From: Paraphoma chrysanthemicola
Taxonomy: Eukaryota; Ascomycota; Dothideomycetes; Pleosporales; Phaeosphaeriaceae
NCBI GenBank assembly: GCA_020744225.1
Contig: JAGMWG010000008.1
Coordinates: forward strand, 248,001-312,000
Length of the DNA stretch: 64,000 bases
Reading direction: 5' to 3'
Below, one piece after another: positions 35,917 to 47,184 of this stretch. Made by a program: the position numbers and the translations under genes. Under the pieces are notes generated by a model, which saw only the letters and a list, made by a program, of their open reading frames with translations, had not been told where the DNA came from and did not search any database. The stretch's first letter is position 1; each line of letters begins with the position of its first letter.

Positions 35917-38430
35917 ATGCCGTCCTCGTCTCCTCCACCGCAGACTCCCACCTTCCGCCGGCCGGCCTCGCTCGACGACTCGGACTCGGACGGCTCGCAG
36001 GCGACGCTGCAGCAGCGCCGCTCTCCCTTGCCTGCACCCGCCCGCAGCGCAAAGTCGCCCAGCGTCTTGGACGCCCCCGCGGCACACAACTTCTCGCGGC
36101 CCGTCGTTGCGCGCGGCGAGACAGAGCATGTGACGCACAGCCAGGGCCACATTGGCGCCATCACCGGGCACCGTCGCCAGCGCTCGCAGGGCTACTTTGA
36201 ACCCAGCCTGTCGTCGGCGCGCGGGGGGGACCGCGACAGAGACAGAGACAGAGACAACATGCCCGCCCCGACCCAGCTCAGCGCCAGCCAGATAGCAGCG
36301 CAGGCCGCCTACGCCCACCAGAACGCCCAGCACAACCGCAAGCGCTCCACCACGATACCTGCCCCGGGCGACAACGGCACGCCCGCCGGACGAGGTCAGC
36401 CGATGAGCCCGCCGCCCATGCCCGCCCAGGTCACGTTCAAGACGAACGGCATGACGTACCAGAACAGCACCATGGGCGTGAACAGGATGGCCGCCACCAC
36501 CGCCGCGAACGTGGCCTTCCCACGGAGCCCATTGCACTCGCCGGGCATCGAAGGCACGCAGTCGCATGGGTCGCCCAAGCCAGCGTCGACACCAGAGCCG
36601 TTACAGCTGCAACGGGCGAAGGAGGGAAAGAGCAAGATGAAGCTGTTCAGCTCCAAGCCGAAGAACATCAAGATCGACAAGCCCTACGACGGCCGCAGCC
36701 AGGCGCTGCCGTCGCCAGGGAAGATTGGCATTGGCATCCACAGCTCGCAGGCGCTGAACCGCATGATGATGAGCCAGTCGACGACGAGCTTGGCCGAGTC
36801 TGGCGTGAGTAGCAGCAGTGCCTCTCTGTATTCTTCAGCAAATGGCTCGACGTCGACGCTTGTCCCGCCAAGAAGCGACTCGTTCCTACCGCCAGCGCAG
36901 AAGGAGGAAAAACACAAGCATCACTTTCTGTCGCGGCAGAAACACAAGCTGAAGGACAAGGACGACTACAGTCTCCCGCTATCATCAGCAAACAGCAATT
37001 CGCGGCCGACAGACCCCAACGCGCCGCAGCCCTTGTACTCGTTTGCCGCGCCATCATCGCCCGGACACTCCAGTGCGTTCCCCGGATCCGTCACAGGCCT
37101 GGATCTCAGGCATGGAGGCCGACATCTACGGCGGGCAAAGAAGGAGGAAAAAGCAGCAGCATACCTCGACGCACAATTAGAACCGCCATATAGAGAACGA
37201 AACCAGTCTTTCAGCACTGAGCGCTCGGAATGGCCATCGCTAGCTAGCAGCATCAGCACGACTCCGAACATTGGCACGCCGAGTCAAACGATATCTCACA
37301 CGACTGAGATGTTGAGTCTCGGGAGCTCCTTTGGCATCAATGGCCTCTCACCGGACGATGCATGGCCTCTGTTGAAAGCCAGAGTGTTGTTGATATTCGA
37401 AGGCGAAGACCCGCGACCACCTGTTGAAGACTTCAATGCGCTAGTCTCAGTACACATCAAGCGATGTGTGCACAAGCGCTCACCCATCCTCCTTATCGAG
37501 GATCTGAACGAATTGCTCCAGACTGGCTTTGGTTCGCTAGACCAGACCTTACGACATGTACCTGATGACCGTCTGATTCCGCATCTCGTGGAGATGTGGC
37601 TTGTTGTGTTTACCACCATCCTCCCATTCCTGCAGGCAGTCTTTCTGCCTCTTGATCTGGAGTTCCGCGGCTCGGGCATAATGAACAGTGCGCAAGCCGC
37701 AGAATTCTGGGGCGTCATGCTCCCTGATGAAATGAACACGAAATCCCCAGAGAACAAGAACATCCCCATTCTCGGCGAACTCGAAGTCCGACGCATCACG
37801 CTCCTCATGTTCCGCGACATTGTCATTCTTCCCCGCTACGACTCCCTCATGGCCATCTTCTCGCGCCTCTCGCTCGAGAACCTCAACGCAGGCCTTGAAT
37901 CTCCATCTCCAATCCCTGACAATCGGCCCGGCACCGCAGGCAGCGCCAACGACCTCGCAATGGGTAGCCTAAACTCTACATCCCAGTCCTCAGGCGGCTA
38001 CCTCGAATCAACCACATCCGTGACATCCTCCACATTCGCATCCACTCGCTCGCGCGCCACATCCAACACCTCCGCTGGCTCCTTCTCTTCCAATCCTTCC
38101 CAACACGCCATGCCCTCTACAATCAACCACCTCCATCCCCCCTCACACATGCCCCCGGCGCTCCGCCAGCAACCCATGGACTCGGCCAAAGTCACGGAAA
38201 CAGTGGGCAGAATGCTGCAATGTGTGTCCGTGCTTGTGAGCTTGCAGTCTGGCGACGAAGCACAAGAGAAAATTGGTAGGTTGAATAAAGAGTTGAAGTA
38301 TAACTGGCTGGGCAGAGGACGTACAGGACGACAGAGACAAGGGTTTGTGGGGCCGCGGAGTCGGGGCGTGGGGACAAGCGGAGGATTGAATTTGGCGGCT
38401 GGCGGGATAACCATTCCGGGGTTGGCATGA
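35917..38430 (+). CDS. HbrB-domain protein, TORC2 subunit (Bit61/PRR5-like)
   Basis: Single exon, 837 residues; the ATG at 35917 (MPSSSPPPQTPTF) was chosen over an in-frame GTG upstream. Residues 1-450 are disordered and rich in Ser, Pro and basic residues, with a short RDRDRDRD run encoded by a GACAGA microsatellite at about 36233-36256. The HbrB domain spans roughly 465-665: DAWPLLKARVLLIFEGED, VSVHIKRCVHKRS, LLQTGFGSLDQTL, MWLVVFTTILPFLQAVFLPL and LMFRDIVILPRYDSL. In Aspergillus loss of HbrB causes hyperbranching; in yeast Bit61 belongs to TORC2. The C-terminus holds a Ser/Thr-rich segment and ends VGRMLQCVSVLVSLQSG plus a basic tail. Identity of the domain is confident; the partner complex is family knowledge. 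Confidence 0.93.
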   Translation: MPSSSPPPQTPTFRRPASLDDSDSDGSQATLQQRRSPLPAPARSAKSPSVLDAPAAHNFSRPVVARGETEHVTHSQGHIGAITGHRRQRSQGYFEPSLSSARGGDRDRDRDRDNMPAPTQLSASQIAAQAAYAHQNAQHNRKRSTTIPAPGDNGTPAGRGQPMSPPPMPAQVTFKTNGMTYQNSTMGVNRMAATTAANVAFPRSPLHSPGIEGTQSHGSPKPASTPEPLQLQRAKEGKSKMKLFSSKPKNIKIDKPYDGRSQALPSPGKIGIGIHSSQALNRMMMSQSTTSLAESGVSSSSASLYSSANGSTSTLVPPRSDSFLPPAQKEEKHKHHFLSRQKHKLKDKDDYSLPLSSANSNSRPTDPNAPQPLYSFAAPSSPGHSSAFPGSVTGLDLRHGGRHLRRAKKEEKAAAYLDAQLEPPYRERNQSFSTERSEWPSLASSISTTPNIGTPSQTISHTTEMLSLGSSFGINGLSPDDAWPLLKARVLLIFEGEDPRPPVEDFNALVSVHIKRCVHKRSPILLIEDLNELLQTGFGSLDQTLRHVPDDRLIPHLVEMWLVVFTTILPFLQAVFLPLDLEFRGSGIMNSAQAAEFWGVMLPDEMNTKSPENKNIPILGELEVRRITLLMFRDIVILPRYDSLMAIFSRLSLENLNAGLESPSPIPDNRPGTAGSANDLAMGSLNSTSQSSGGYLESTTSVTSSTFASTRSRATSNTSAGSFSSNPSQHAMPSTINHLHPPSHMPPALRQQPMDSAKVTETVGRMLQCVSVLVSLQSGDEAQEKIGRLNKELKYNWLGRGRTGRQRQGFVGPRSRGVGTSGGLNLAAGGITIPGLA

Positions 38431-38832
38431 GGGGGTTTGTTAAGTGTAGACTGAGATGAGATGAGATTTACATGAATGGTTCTTGGTTATTTATGGATGA
38501 AAATCGTGTATGGCGCTTTGGTGTTTAAGGATGAGAATATGGGAACGGGAATGGGAATGGGAAAGGCTTTGGATGGGTATCGGAAATTACTTTATCAGTG
38601 GCTTTGAGAAGTTTATCGAACAGGTAGACGGGGATGTTGTACATGATAAAGACACAAATCTTTCTTCCTCTTGGAAAGTCTACTAACGCAGTGTTACAAT
38701 GATGCCAATATCACTTCAACGCCAAAACGCCTAGAAATAACACTCGAATCATCTCAACCACCCTCTCCACAACTATCCCCATATCACCAATTTCCTACCC
38801 TTTCATCCTCAGCCCGTACCTAATCATGCAAT
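38431..38832. other. Convergent 3' flanks, no gene seen
   Basis: AT-rich 402 nt between HbrB (plus) and the methyltransferase (minus). A short imperfect GGGAAT/GGGAAC run is at about 38540-38570. Confidence 0.5.
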
Positions 38833-40083
38833 TCATGCCTTCTTCCTCAACACACCCCACACTCGAGGTAAACACGTCATCCCATCCTTATCAATCACCA
38901 CATCCTCTACATTCTCCCACTTCCCCGCCGCAAGGATCGCGCCCAGAACATCGCGGTTCAGATGACATCCCACGAGGGGCGACCAGATGGGATTCCAGAG
39001 CGCTATATCCGCATCAGAAAGCATTAGTCATTTGCTTAGCCAGCGCTCATTGAAAAGATTGCAATGGAAGGGGTATACACAGGTCGTGCGTTTGTTCGTG
39101 TAGAAGAATATAAAAGGGGACTAGGAAAGGTACCTTGGATAAAAGATGTAGTCCTATTCTGTGAACAAACATGTTCCCAAAATATAAACTTCCCCCCGGG
39201 TTTCAACAGCGCGTAACACTTCTCCATAACATCCTTAACACCCGTTACGGAACAAAGGACTTGGATACATGCTATCGTATCAACACTCCCTTCTCCCAAT
39301 CCCTCTTTTTCAAGAACATTCGTGTCTTCAATGCCGCATGTTAGGACGGTGTATTTACCCGCCAATCCATCTATTTGCGCGACTTGCGCGGCGAGATGTG
39401 TGGCGTAGTAAGCGCTGGGCTCGATGCCGTAGATGTGTGTGATGGCGGAGACGGGGAAGCGATGGAGTTGGTTTCCGGGGCCGGGGCCGAGGTCGATGGT
39501 TGTGCCAGTGGCGGTGGAGAGGAGGGTTTGGACGGGTGTGTTGGCGGATTCGAAGGCGATGAAACCGGGGGCTGGGGTTGGGGTCAGTGGTGAAGAGTGG
39601 TATTTGTGGGGTGGTGGAGGGAAGGGTGGGAGGTCGGAACAGACGGAAAAATGGATAGAGATGTGTGGGAATCAGGGTAGGTAAAGATGATGTGGTGGAT
39701 GAGAAGGTATAGAATAGGGATGCGGATAGGGATAGATGATCAGGACAGCAGAAGTCCTTTGAACGAAGGGAAAGGGAAGCAAATAAGTATGGTTGCTGAG
39801 ACAATGTGGAAGTGCGAGGTACGTGAGAAATATAAACGGGAACATACAAGCTGTAATGAACATATCCGCTGCGGCTTTGGCGTGGAGTTGCTTAGGGTGT
39901 AAGAGCGCGGCGGGACCAGTGTTGCGGAGGGCGGAAAGTATGGTTGTAACGTGGACTGCGGGAGTTGATCAGTATGGCGATGTGATAAGAAAATGAGGGG
40001 TGGTAGAGCAGCATACATTTGATAGACAACCAGACAAGTCTCCATGGTCCCATCATACACGCAAGTCGTGTTTGCGTTGCCAT
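38833..40083 (-). CDS. SAM-dependent methyltransferase, METTL7-like
   Basis: Four exons on the minus strand: 40017-40083, 39848-39955, 39134-39571 and 38833-39002, in frame, 260 residues (human METTL7 proteins are of similar size). The N-terminus is MATQTRLACMMGPWRLVWLS, a likely membrane-anchor segment. The SAM-binding motif I is TTIDLGPGPGNQ, followed by IYGIEPSAYYATH (acidic residue of motif post-I), SVDTIACIQVLCSV and the LLKPGGKFIFWEHV motif. The C-terminus (LWNPIWSPLVGCHLNRDV) matches the family's last block. The family methylates thiols or small molecules at membranes. The second intron is 276 nt, unusually long here and very pyrimidine-rich, with a CACTGAC branch site before the chosen acceptor; a small hidden exon cannot be excluded. 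Confidence 0.82.
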
Positions 40084-41351
40084 CTTGCTTCGAGACTGGT
40101 GGGATTTGGAGTCTGTGGTGTTCCTCGTGCTCACGATAAGCAGCACAAGTCCAGACGAACGAGACCATATCCTGCTAGGCGGCAAGTGCGATATATATAC
40201 TCGATCCAGAAGGACAGGACCATTCTGGTAAGCGGAATCCTAGTCGCGCAATGGGAAGCCCCTTTGATTGGTTCCTTGCCGAGTGTGCATGGTAGCTGTG
40301 ATCGGTCATTGGTGGCCTCGAGCTGATAGCCGCTTTTCGCGGGTTTGTCAGACCAGAGTAAATCCACGCACCCATATGTGGGGTGGGACGGCAACATCAT
40401 ATTGAGTGAGCTGTGTTCGTGGTATCAATCGTTCCAGCATCATATTATGAACCCTAGTTGAATTCGGATGAGTGTGACACTGTGCTAGGTGTGCATCCTT
40501 TGGAAGAAAGAATGTCCCTTCTTTGGGTGGCTGTACATTGCCAACAGAAGCAGGGAGGTCGTGGAAGACATCCTCATACAGGAACATACCATTGGTATGA
40601 ATGCCATATAGTAACCTTGTCATGAAAAGTCGAGGACATACATGCCGTGTCGAGGACGTACATGCCGATATGACATGTCTTTTTGATTGCAGTTACAGGC
40701 GTAGTTGAAGCCAGATGGCACTTGAATAGCTGACGATAGAAGGTGCAAGTCAAATGACTATCGTAAAAGACGCGATCACTGGCGACATGTCAGTATGGCT
40801 ACTCATGAAAAAAGGATATTACTGGAGCCTTTACCACACAATAGAAGGTAGGAGACGCGTCGCCATCGCGATGAGGGTCTGTGCGTTCTCGCTTCGCCAA
40901 CTTCTCGACATCCCAGATTGGTCGCTGCCTTATCTCATGCATTCCCTTCCTATAGCAACGGGATCTACATATGTGCATTCAAGCACTTTACTCTCCTGTG
41001 TTATCGCGCGTTGTTTTCTCGGACAGCCGAGTTTGTCCACGATCAATACAGATCCTGCGCAGCTGCACAGTGAACTGATGGTTCGCTAATCGTTCCCCCG
41101 CTTCAAATTCGCAGGAGCACTCTCAGGGAGGAAACGGGTGTCTAGCATGCCCACACGATGATGAGTAGTCCTGAATCACAATCCGGAAACGGGCTACGCC
41201 CTTTGGGCACATGCGGAAGAAGCCGATCAGAAAGCAAGACTCGAAGGTTTGAGCAAGCTCTCTGGATGTAACTCATCTGATTCAGGCATCGTATTGAGCT
41301 CCTTATGAGTTCCTAGCGGTGCATAACAACAACACTAATTGTCCTTCCGCT
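40084..41351. other. Intergenic, no gene seen
   Basis: 1.27 kb. A 111-codon plus-strand ORF (40754-41089) has no domain and a weak start context. Otherwise holds the methyltransferase promoter and the 3' flank of the next gene. Confidence 0.45.
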
Positions 41352-44345
41352 TCAAGCTCCTCTTGGTTTGAACTCCAATCTCATGTCCTCGAATCGCCTC
41401 CTCAAGCTACTCACCTTGCCAGGAGCGATCGACACCGTCCACTTCCGACCAATCGAACTGGCCTTGCTTCCATAGCTATGGTCGATACGACCACCATGAC
41501 CATTAATAGACCCAGCTGCATTTCCCTGGGGCGCCTCAGTCTTCCCGTCATTCTTTTCTTCAATACCTTCCATCCGCACAATGGTTTCTGCAGCCCTGTC
41601 CAAAGTCCTTTTGATCGTCGCCATTTCGGTGCATGCATCTGCCACAATCTCCACTCCTGGGTCAACTTCACCTAGTCCCGAGCCAGCATAGTTTGTGATG
41701 AGATCGCTGATACGCGGAGGTGCGTGATTTGGAATGCAGCCCGTGTCCAGAGCCGAGTGCATGGATCCATATGAATGCAATGCCCCATCCTGGAGTAATG
41801 GAGATGATGACGTTGCTGGGCTCGTAACGCAACGTCTTCCGAAATGTGTAGAAGGAGGGACCGGAGGGTTGGGAACTGTGCCGCTGAATGTAGGCTTCTT
41901 GGTCGGACTCCACGGCTTAATGTGGAAAGCAACAGATTCCTCATCGATTGACGAAGAACGATCCGACAGCGCACCATAGTTGTTCTCACGGGGCTTCAAG
42001 TCCGGAATGCTTTCGGGTCCGAACGGTACGTCGTTTCTCATTCGCGATGCTGTTTTACGGACGGTATACGATGCAGCACGTAGGTCCGAAACTTCGCCAA
42101 GTAGAATGCCACGCGCTGACGTGAAACGCATGCTCTTGATGCGATGTGGCAATGGATTTCCGGAGCTGAGAGGTTGAAGTCGTGATCTGGAGATTGTTGG
42201 ACTGGCAACGATTCTATTGCTGTGCCGGTCTTTCCGCTCCCCGAACTCTCTCGCGCTATCATGCTTCATCTGAGGTGGAGAGTCCATGCGTTTATTGCGT
42301 CTATCACGGCTCACACGGCATCTACGTACCAAGAATGGTGACCCGGCGTCCTCGCTGAGTCCGGTGCCGGTATCACTCGACGAACTTAGTGCTTGATGGG
42401 AGTGCAATACGTTAAACCTGCGGGGCTGCTTTGGAAGCCCTGGAGGCGTACATGGACCTACCTCAGCGGCATAGTTCTGAGCTTTGCCACCTGGTGATGG
42501 GACATATGTTTCGTCTAGGTGTGTCGTTGGCGCGAACTGATTTGTAGGGTTCGATCGCTCGAATACACGCTGGGGCGGCGTTGCTGATAGTGGAGATTGC
42601 GAAAGCTGGTTTCTGTGGCCGAAAGAAGTTTCTGATATCGACCGTAGCCTTTCGCTTTCCTCGAGCAACCGCCTCACTGTTTCTCTTTGCTGTGCCTTGT
42701 GCATCATGATTCTCCACGGGAGCTCCAGATCTGGATCGTTGCATATGGCATTTTGCAACTCGAGAGAGCGGACACTTTCTTCAGCCAACTTTGCTAGAGC
42801 GGCTCGAGTGTTCGCGATTGTAGGCGTTGGTGTGCTGAAAAGCGTATCGTACTACTGATCTCGTTCATTGCAACACTGGTCCAGCAGCTCCTCAATCTCA
42901 GACCGGGAGCCTGGAGAACTAAACGCTTCTACCCTCTCTTCAGTCTCCGGTTCTGACTGCTCAAGTCTGGTAGTGCTGTCGTGACGCGAGCTCCCTGACA
43001 CCACACCAGCCGTCGAGGATGTACCGTTCTGTATGGGCGCAGACACGGATTCTCCGGTCATCATGTGAAGCTGGCTATATGGATTCGCGTTGGTCAACTT
43101 CGGGTTGGTAGAGTCAAGTGAGCTGTCTGCTGGTCGCTCATCTTTCATGTCGTCCCTGGTTGCTACTTTTGACTTGACCGAGTAACATGCTGGTATGCCA
43201 TCTTTCCAGGATGGCTTGCTAGTCTGGAACATGTGTGATATATTTGGGCTCGATGATCCCGAGCTTGATACCCAGGCTCCAGATTTCTCGTGTTGTGCCG
43301 ACTCTCCCTCGTGGCTCATCGACTCTGTGATATTGGTTGGGGGATCGCTCGCATGGCTGTTGTTGGAAACGTTGACATTCGTCTCTTGAAGACTTTGCGA
43401 ACTTCCGCGTACTGTAAAGGTCTTTTCATCACGGTGATCGTAGGACTTTCTGCTTCGCGCTGGCAGATCCGTGTCTTGGCCTCGACGATGATCATGATCA
43501 TGATCGAAGCCGGGACTGAACGGGTTGCGGGCGTCAGGAAGGTTGCCGGTGCTGAACATATCTCCGACCCCGATCTTCTTTTCTGTATCAATTCGCTCAG
43601 AAACAGATTGAGCTGTCTTGCTGTCAACGCTTGACAACTTCGAAAGGGCCGGAGGGGATGGAAATGGTTCGTAAAGTGTCAGTCCAGAGAACTCTCTGAT
43701 TTTACGATCAACTCCCTGCGATACCGCTGAATCGAGAGCACGAGCAGCTTTATTCTTGAAATTGTTTGTCTTGGAAGTAGACAGTTCGAAGTCAGGCCCG
43801 TCATTCTCCCCGAGTGTAGCTTTAGATGGTCTAGGACGATGACACTTCTTCGACATTCGTTCTCGAGACATACTTACCTTAGCAGCAGGTGTCTTCTTCA
43901 AGTCTTTTTCTGACACAGGTCTCAATGTGATCTCGACTAGATCCGTCGCTCTCAGAAACATTGCGATGGGTTGTTCCGTGGCCGACTGGACCACCGGCGT
44001 CCCTGTCGGCTTGTCTTCCAAGCTTCGTTTTGGCGGAGTGAAGTTGCCTATGTCTATTTTCCGATCCTTACAGACTGAAGGCTTGTGTAAACCATTCATC
44101 TCGCTCCGGGGCGGCTCGCTTGTCGCAGGACTGATTGGAGGGTCGAGGCCACACAACGTTATGTCTGGAGCAGCATTCGTCGATGCGCTCCTACTTCGGA
44201 GCCTCTTTTGTAAGTCCAACGTGGGTATCTCCGGGTCATCATTGGTAGTGTGGTGCTGACGCGCTGTTGTGGACGCAGGCTCGTGATTCGGGAGCGTAGG
44301 CGGCGCGAGCAACTTGACGTACTTTTTTCTTCGAAACGCGGCCAT
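41352..44345 (-). CDS. Disordered fungal protein of unknown function, interrupted by one in-frame TAG
   Basis: Read from the ATG at 44345 (MAAFRRKKYVKLLAPPTLP), an open frame of 497 codons ends at a TAG at 42852-42854. The same frame then continues without another stop to 41352, adding about 500 residues. Protein-like sequence runs straight across: EELLDQCCNERDQ, stop, YDTLFSTPTPTIANTRAAL. I therefore treat it as one gene. The stop could be skipped by splicing a GT-AG segment of 21 nt (42835-42855) or 42 nt (42835-42876), both multiples of three, or by readthrough, or it may be a real nonsense mutation. Most of the protein is Ser/Pro/Arg-rich and disordered. Two more ordered parts are a helical stretch after the stop (LAKLAEESVRSLELQNAI ... 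RRLLEESERLRSI) and the C-terminus (SSLRRRFEDMRLEFKP). No named domain. Confidence 0.65.
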
Positions 44346-45108
44346 TCTGCAGCAGTCAGCTTATGTCAAACATAATTTTCTGAGATATCTCACTTTGCTC
44401 GGAAGCGGAAGGTGGTTTTGGTAATTATTTCCTTGAGTGGCGGGTCCTGGTCCGTGGTAGGTTTAGACCGTAGTTGCAAGAGTGTGATGCGAAAGCATTC
44501 GTGAAGTTGAATGGGAATGAATGATATTACGATGTGATGTACAATAACGAGATGTTGATGTGAGATGTTAGCATCTACGAGACGTGTAATGAGAGACATT
44601 CTTGCGCCGACCCAACAGGAAAGTGCTGCTTCGGCGCTGCAGGCACCGAGGCTGGCAGGGAAGGCAGGAAGTTACCTTCTGGTATTGAATACGGCTGTTG
44701 CAGTTGGTGCTAGTATTTTAGCATATTGGGCTGAGGAATGCCATTAACGGTGCCATGGAAGAGTGGTGAGTGGTGATTTTAAGTGCTCTGGACTGCGAGT
44801 CACTGGACTACATCCAAGTGGTGGCTCGTGTCCATATTGAGCACAGCAATATCATACTCGATTTGCTCGCCACAATATTTTACACCCTTTGGATCCAAGG
44901 CACATGCATCTCAACTACTCCCTCCCACCACGCTATTGTGCCCGCCTGAGCTACCAACCTCCAATGACCAATGCCTGATGTTGCCCTCACAACCAGCACA
45001 ATCCTTCTCGCCCTTCTCTCCCCCAAAACGCTGTACCAGCCTCTTCACGCTCTTCCAGATCCACTGCCTAGCTTTGCTTCGCGGTGGCGACTCTTCTCTC
45101 GGCATCTG
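44346..45108. other. Intergenic
   Basis: Promoter of the 41.4-44.3 kb gene and 3' flank of the small putative zinc-protein gene. ORFs at 44565-44747 (plus) and 44911-45105 (minus) are not supported. Confidence 0.45.
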
Positions 45109-45439
45109 CTAGTTCCTGAGAATCGAGCTGAACGTCGCTGGGTAATTGGCGCCGCAGAAGGGACATTCCACCTGCGTCTACCACGGGATATAAGGTCTGG
45201 AGACTGCCTGGAATTTATCAACTTACAAGATCGCGAGTCTGAACACATTCACTCCATTTTGAATGTGTGGGGCTTGGATCACGAAACGGGTCGGATGGGT
45301 GGCGATTTGATCGCTGATCCTCTTTCGGTGCATTGTACATTCGAGAGTATTCGCCGCCGTGTACATCTTTGCAATGCATGCGCAGCCATTCATAGAGGTC
45401 CCTGGGTGAAAGCAGTTTGTGCGGCGGCGGATATGACAT
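45109..45439 (-). CDS. Putative small zinc-binding protein (91 residues)
   Basis: Exon 1 is 45227-45439 (71 codons from ATG, MSYPPPHKLLSPRDLYEWL) and exon 2 is 45109-45171 (20 codons plus TAG). The 55-nt intron (GTAAGT to ACGCAG) joins both at phase 0, giving CVQTRDL then VECPFCGANYPATF. The CxxC pair together with the upstream MHCKDVH and SECVQ residues could hold a zinc ion. A 178-codon ORF on the opposite strand (44971-45507) overlaps the whole gene. I prefer the minus-strand model because of the consensus donor, phase match and CxxC motif, but the choice is not certain. No family recognised. Confidence 0.42.
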
Positions 45440-46047
45440 GGTGGTGCAGAGCAAGAAGTGCTGTACGGCGAATGAAAGGATTGTATACTGTTTGGAGTAG
45501 CGACTGATGATTGTTGCGACGATGTATGAATTGATAAGTGATAGAGATAAATTGCTGGATGAGTAAACAAGAGAGCCTCCGTGTGTCTTGCTCTTCTTCG
45601 CTGCATTTGAGACAGGCAGCAGCGAAGGTTCGCGTTCGCGTACTGGGCGGCCATCTTATGACGGCACTGCCTAATAAACTTATTTTCTCGAGGGGCACGA
45701 ACAAGAAGGCGCCGATCTAGGAAGTCAGAGGTCGACTTGATACAGCACCTGCCTTCCATGATGGTTGTTTGGTCATCGACGCAAACAGTTCGTAAAGTTA
45801 CACATTCACTCAGCAGCAAGAATTAATCCGGTGCTTCCGAAATTATTACTCAATCATGTGACTACTATTTTAGGAAGCCTCTCATGCCGCGAGATATTTA
45901 CCCAAGTATGCAGAGAACTTTCACTTTCCTCCGTGGGATGCAAATAATATTACATATTGCTAGCCTATTCTACTTCCCAGATGAAGAACACTTGTGTGTA
46001 CAGTTTGCGAGACACAGGTATAATACATAACATGTACCAGCTGTTTT
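45440..46047. other. Intergenic, no gene seen
   Basis: About 600 nt, AT-richer to the right. A minus-strand ORF (45223-45819) runs in but has no coding character upstream of 45439. Confidence 0.45.
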
Positions 46048-47184
46048 TCATCGAGGCAAAGGCGGTACATCCGGCACATCGTCATCTTCTTCCTTGCGAA
46101 CATTTTGCCGCGACGACCGCTTCCGCAACCGCGGCATCGAAGTCCATTTTCCCAAGAACCGACGCGGAGACGAAGAATTCGTCGAAGGCGATGAACCGCC
46201 ATCCGGTGTATCTGCGTCAGATCCCTTCGTGTACTTTGTTTTCTTCGCGTTGTCCGCGCCGCGGTACACTTCGCCTTTACCAGACTTGTGAGGAACGAGG
46301 AACGCATCGAATGTCGCGTTAGGGTTGGCTTGATGAACCGGGTCTCGAGGACCCAAGGGACTCCGCACACGGCTCGAGCTACCAGATGATGGCGACGATG
46401 ACTGTAGTCGTTGAGGGCGAATTGTTCGCCGCGGATGGTCCCCGCTGCTGGCGGCACGCACGTGACCAGTCCGAGTAAACGTTGGAGATTCTTCGAAAGA
46501 GAACCTGCGGGACAGTGCCGGAATAGGTGGCAAGACGGGAGAGTTCGACGGAAGTTGCGGTGCTGGCGCGCTCGAGGAGCGGAGGTCGAACGTGGACTGC
46601 GAAGCCTGTGCCTGGTAAGTCATGCGATCGTTGCGCCCATCTTCGTTGGTCAAACGGAATAAGGGCAGCTTAGATTTACGCACCTTCTTTTTTACAGCTG
46701 CTTGGCTCTGTTGCACATCGTTTTCGATCTGTGCGAAGGCATTGATCTTGTCGAGCTTGCTGATCAACGAATGCGGTACTAAACCTTTACGAGACTCGTG
46801 GTGCATGACTACGTCCTTTGGCGTCCAGACTTTCAAATAGTGGCCCTCTTCGACTCGAGCGAGCGCATCCATGTCCGCTTCAGTAAGCGCTGTGCTGTAG
46901 TAGCGCGTCCGATTTGCTGGCTGCTGCACCGGAGGGCCTTGTGAGAAGCCGCTGCTGCTCGGACAAGACCCGCAGGAGGCCAGTGAAACAACGTGCCCGT
47001 GCTGCGATGGGGAACTGCTCGACGAGTCCGCCTCAAAGTCAAAGTCAAACTCTGATTGAGCTCCCGCTGTCGCGAAAGAGTGCGCAGGATCCGAGACCTG
47101 TGGAGGCCTACGATCCATGTCAGACACAGTCAAGCGACGTCCTCGAGATAATTCTGGCACCGCGAAGGTAGGCTGCGGAGACAT
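46048..47184 (-). CDS. Disordered fungal protein of unknown function
   Basis: Single exon; the start at 47184 (MSPQPTFAVPELSRG) gives 378 residues, and a Met at 47265 would add 27. The protein is Ser/Pro/Arg-rich. Its most ordered part, around residues 95-170, is EADMDALARVEEGHYLKVW, then VVMHHESRKGLVPHSLISK and a helix ending in QAAVKKKVRKSKLPLFRL. Phosphorylatable SP and RxxS sites are frequent, and the C-terminus has a basic block followed by an acidic DDDVPDVPP end. No named domain. Likely a regulatory or scaffold protein, but that is only inference from composition. Confidence 0.72.
   Translation of the reverse strand: MSPQPTFAVPELSRGRRLTVSDMDRRPPQVSDPAHSFATAGAQSEFDFDFEADSSSSSPSQHGHVVSLASCGSCPSSSGFSQGPPVQQPANRTRYYSTALTEADMDALARVEEGHYLKVWTPKDVVMHHESRKGLVPHSLISKLDKINAFAQIENDVQQSQAAVKKKVRKSKLPLFRLTNEDGRNDRMTYQAQASQSTFDLRSSSAPAPQLPSNSPVLPPIPALSRRFSFEESPTFTRTGHVRAASSGDHPRRTIRPQRLQSSSPSSGSSSRVRSPLGPRDPVHQANPNATFDAFLVPHKSGKGEVYRGADNAKKTKYTKGSDADTPDGGSSPSTNSSSPRRFLGKWTSMPRLRKRSSRQNVRKEEDDDVPDVPPLPR

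Noticed and set aside
36233..36256. GACAGA microsatellite
   Set aside because: Real repeat but simply encodes an Arg-Asp run inside HbrB; noted there rather than as a separate element.
35764..36567. 267-codon minus-strand ORF
   Set aside because: Antisense to the GC-rich disordered start of HbrB; Arg/Gly/Val-rich shadow composition.
40754..41089. 111-codon plus-strand ORF
   Set aside because: No recognisable domain, weak start context and no splice partners.
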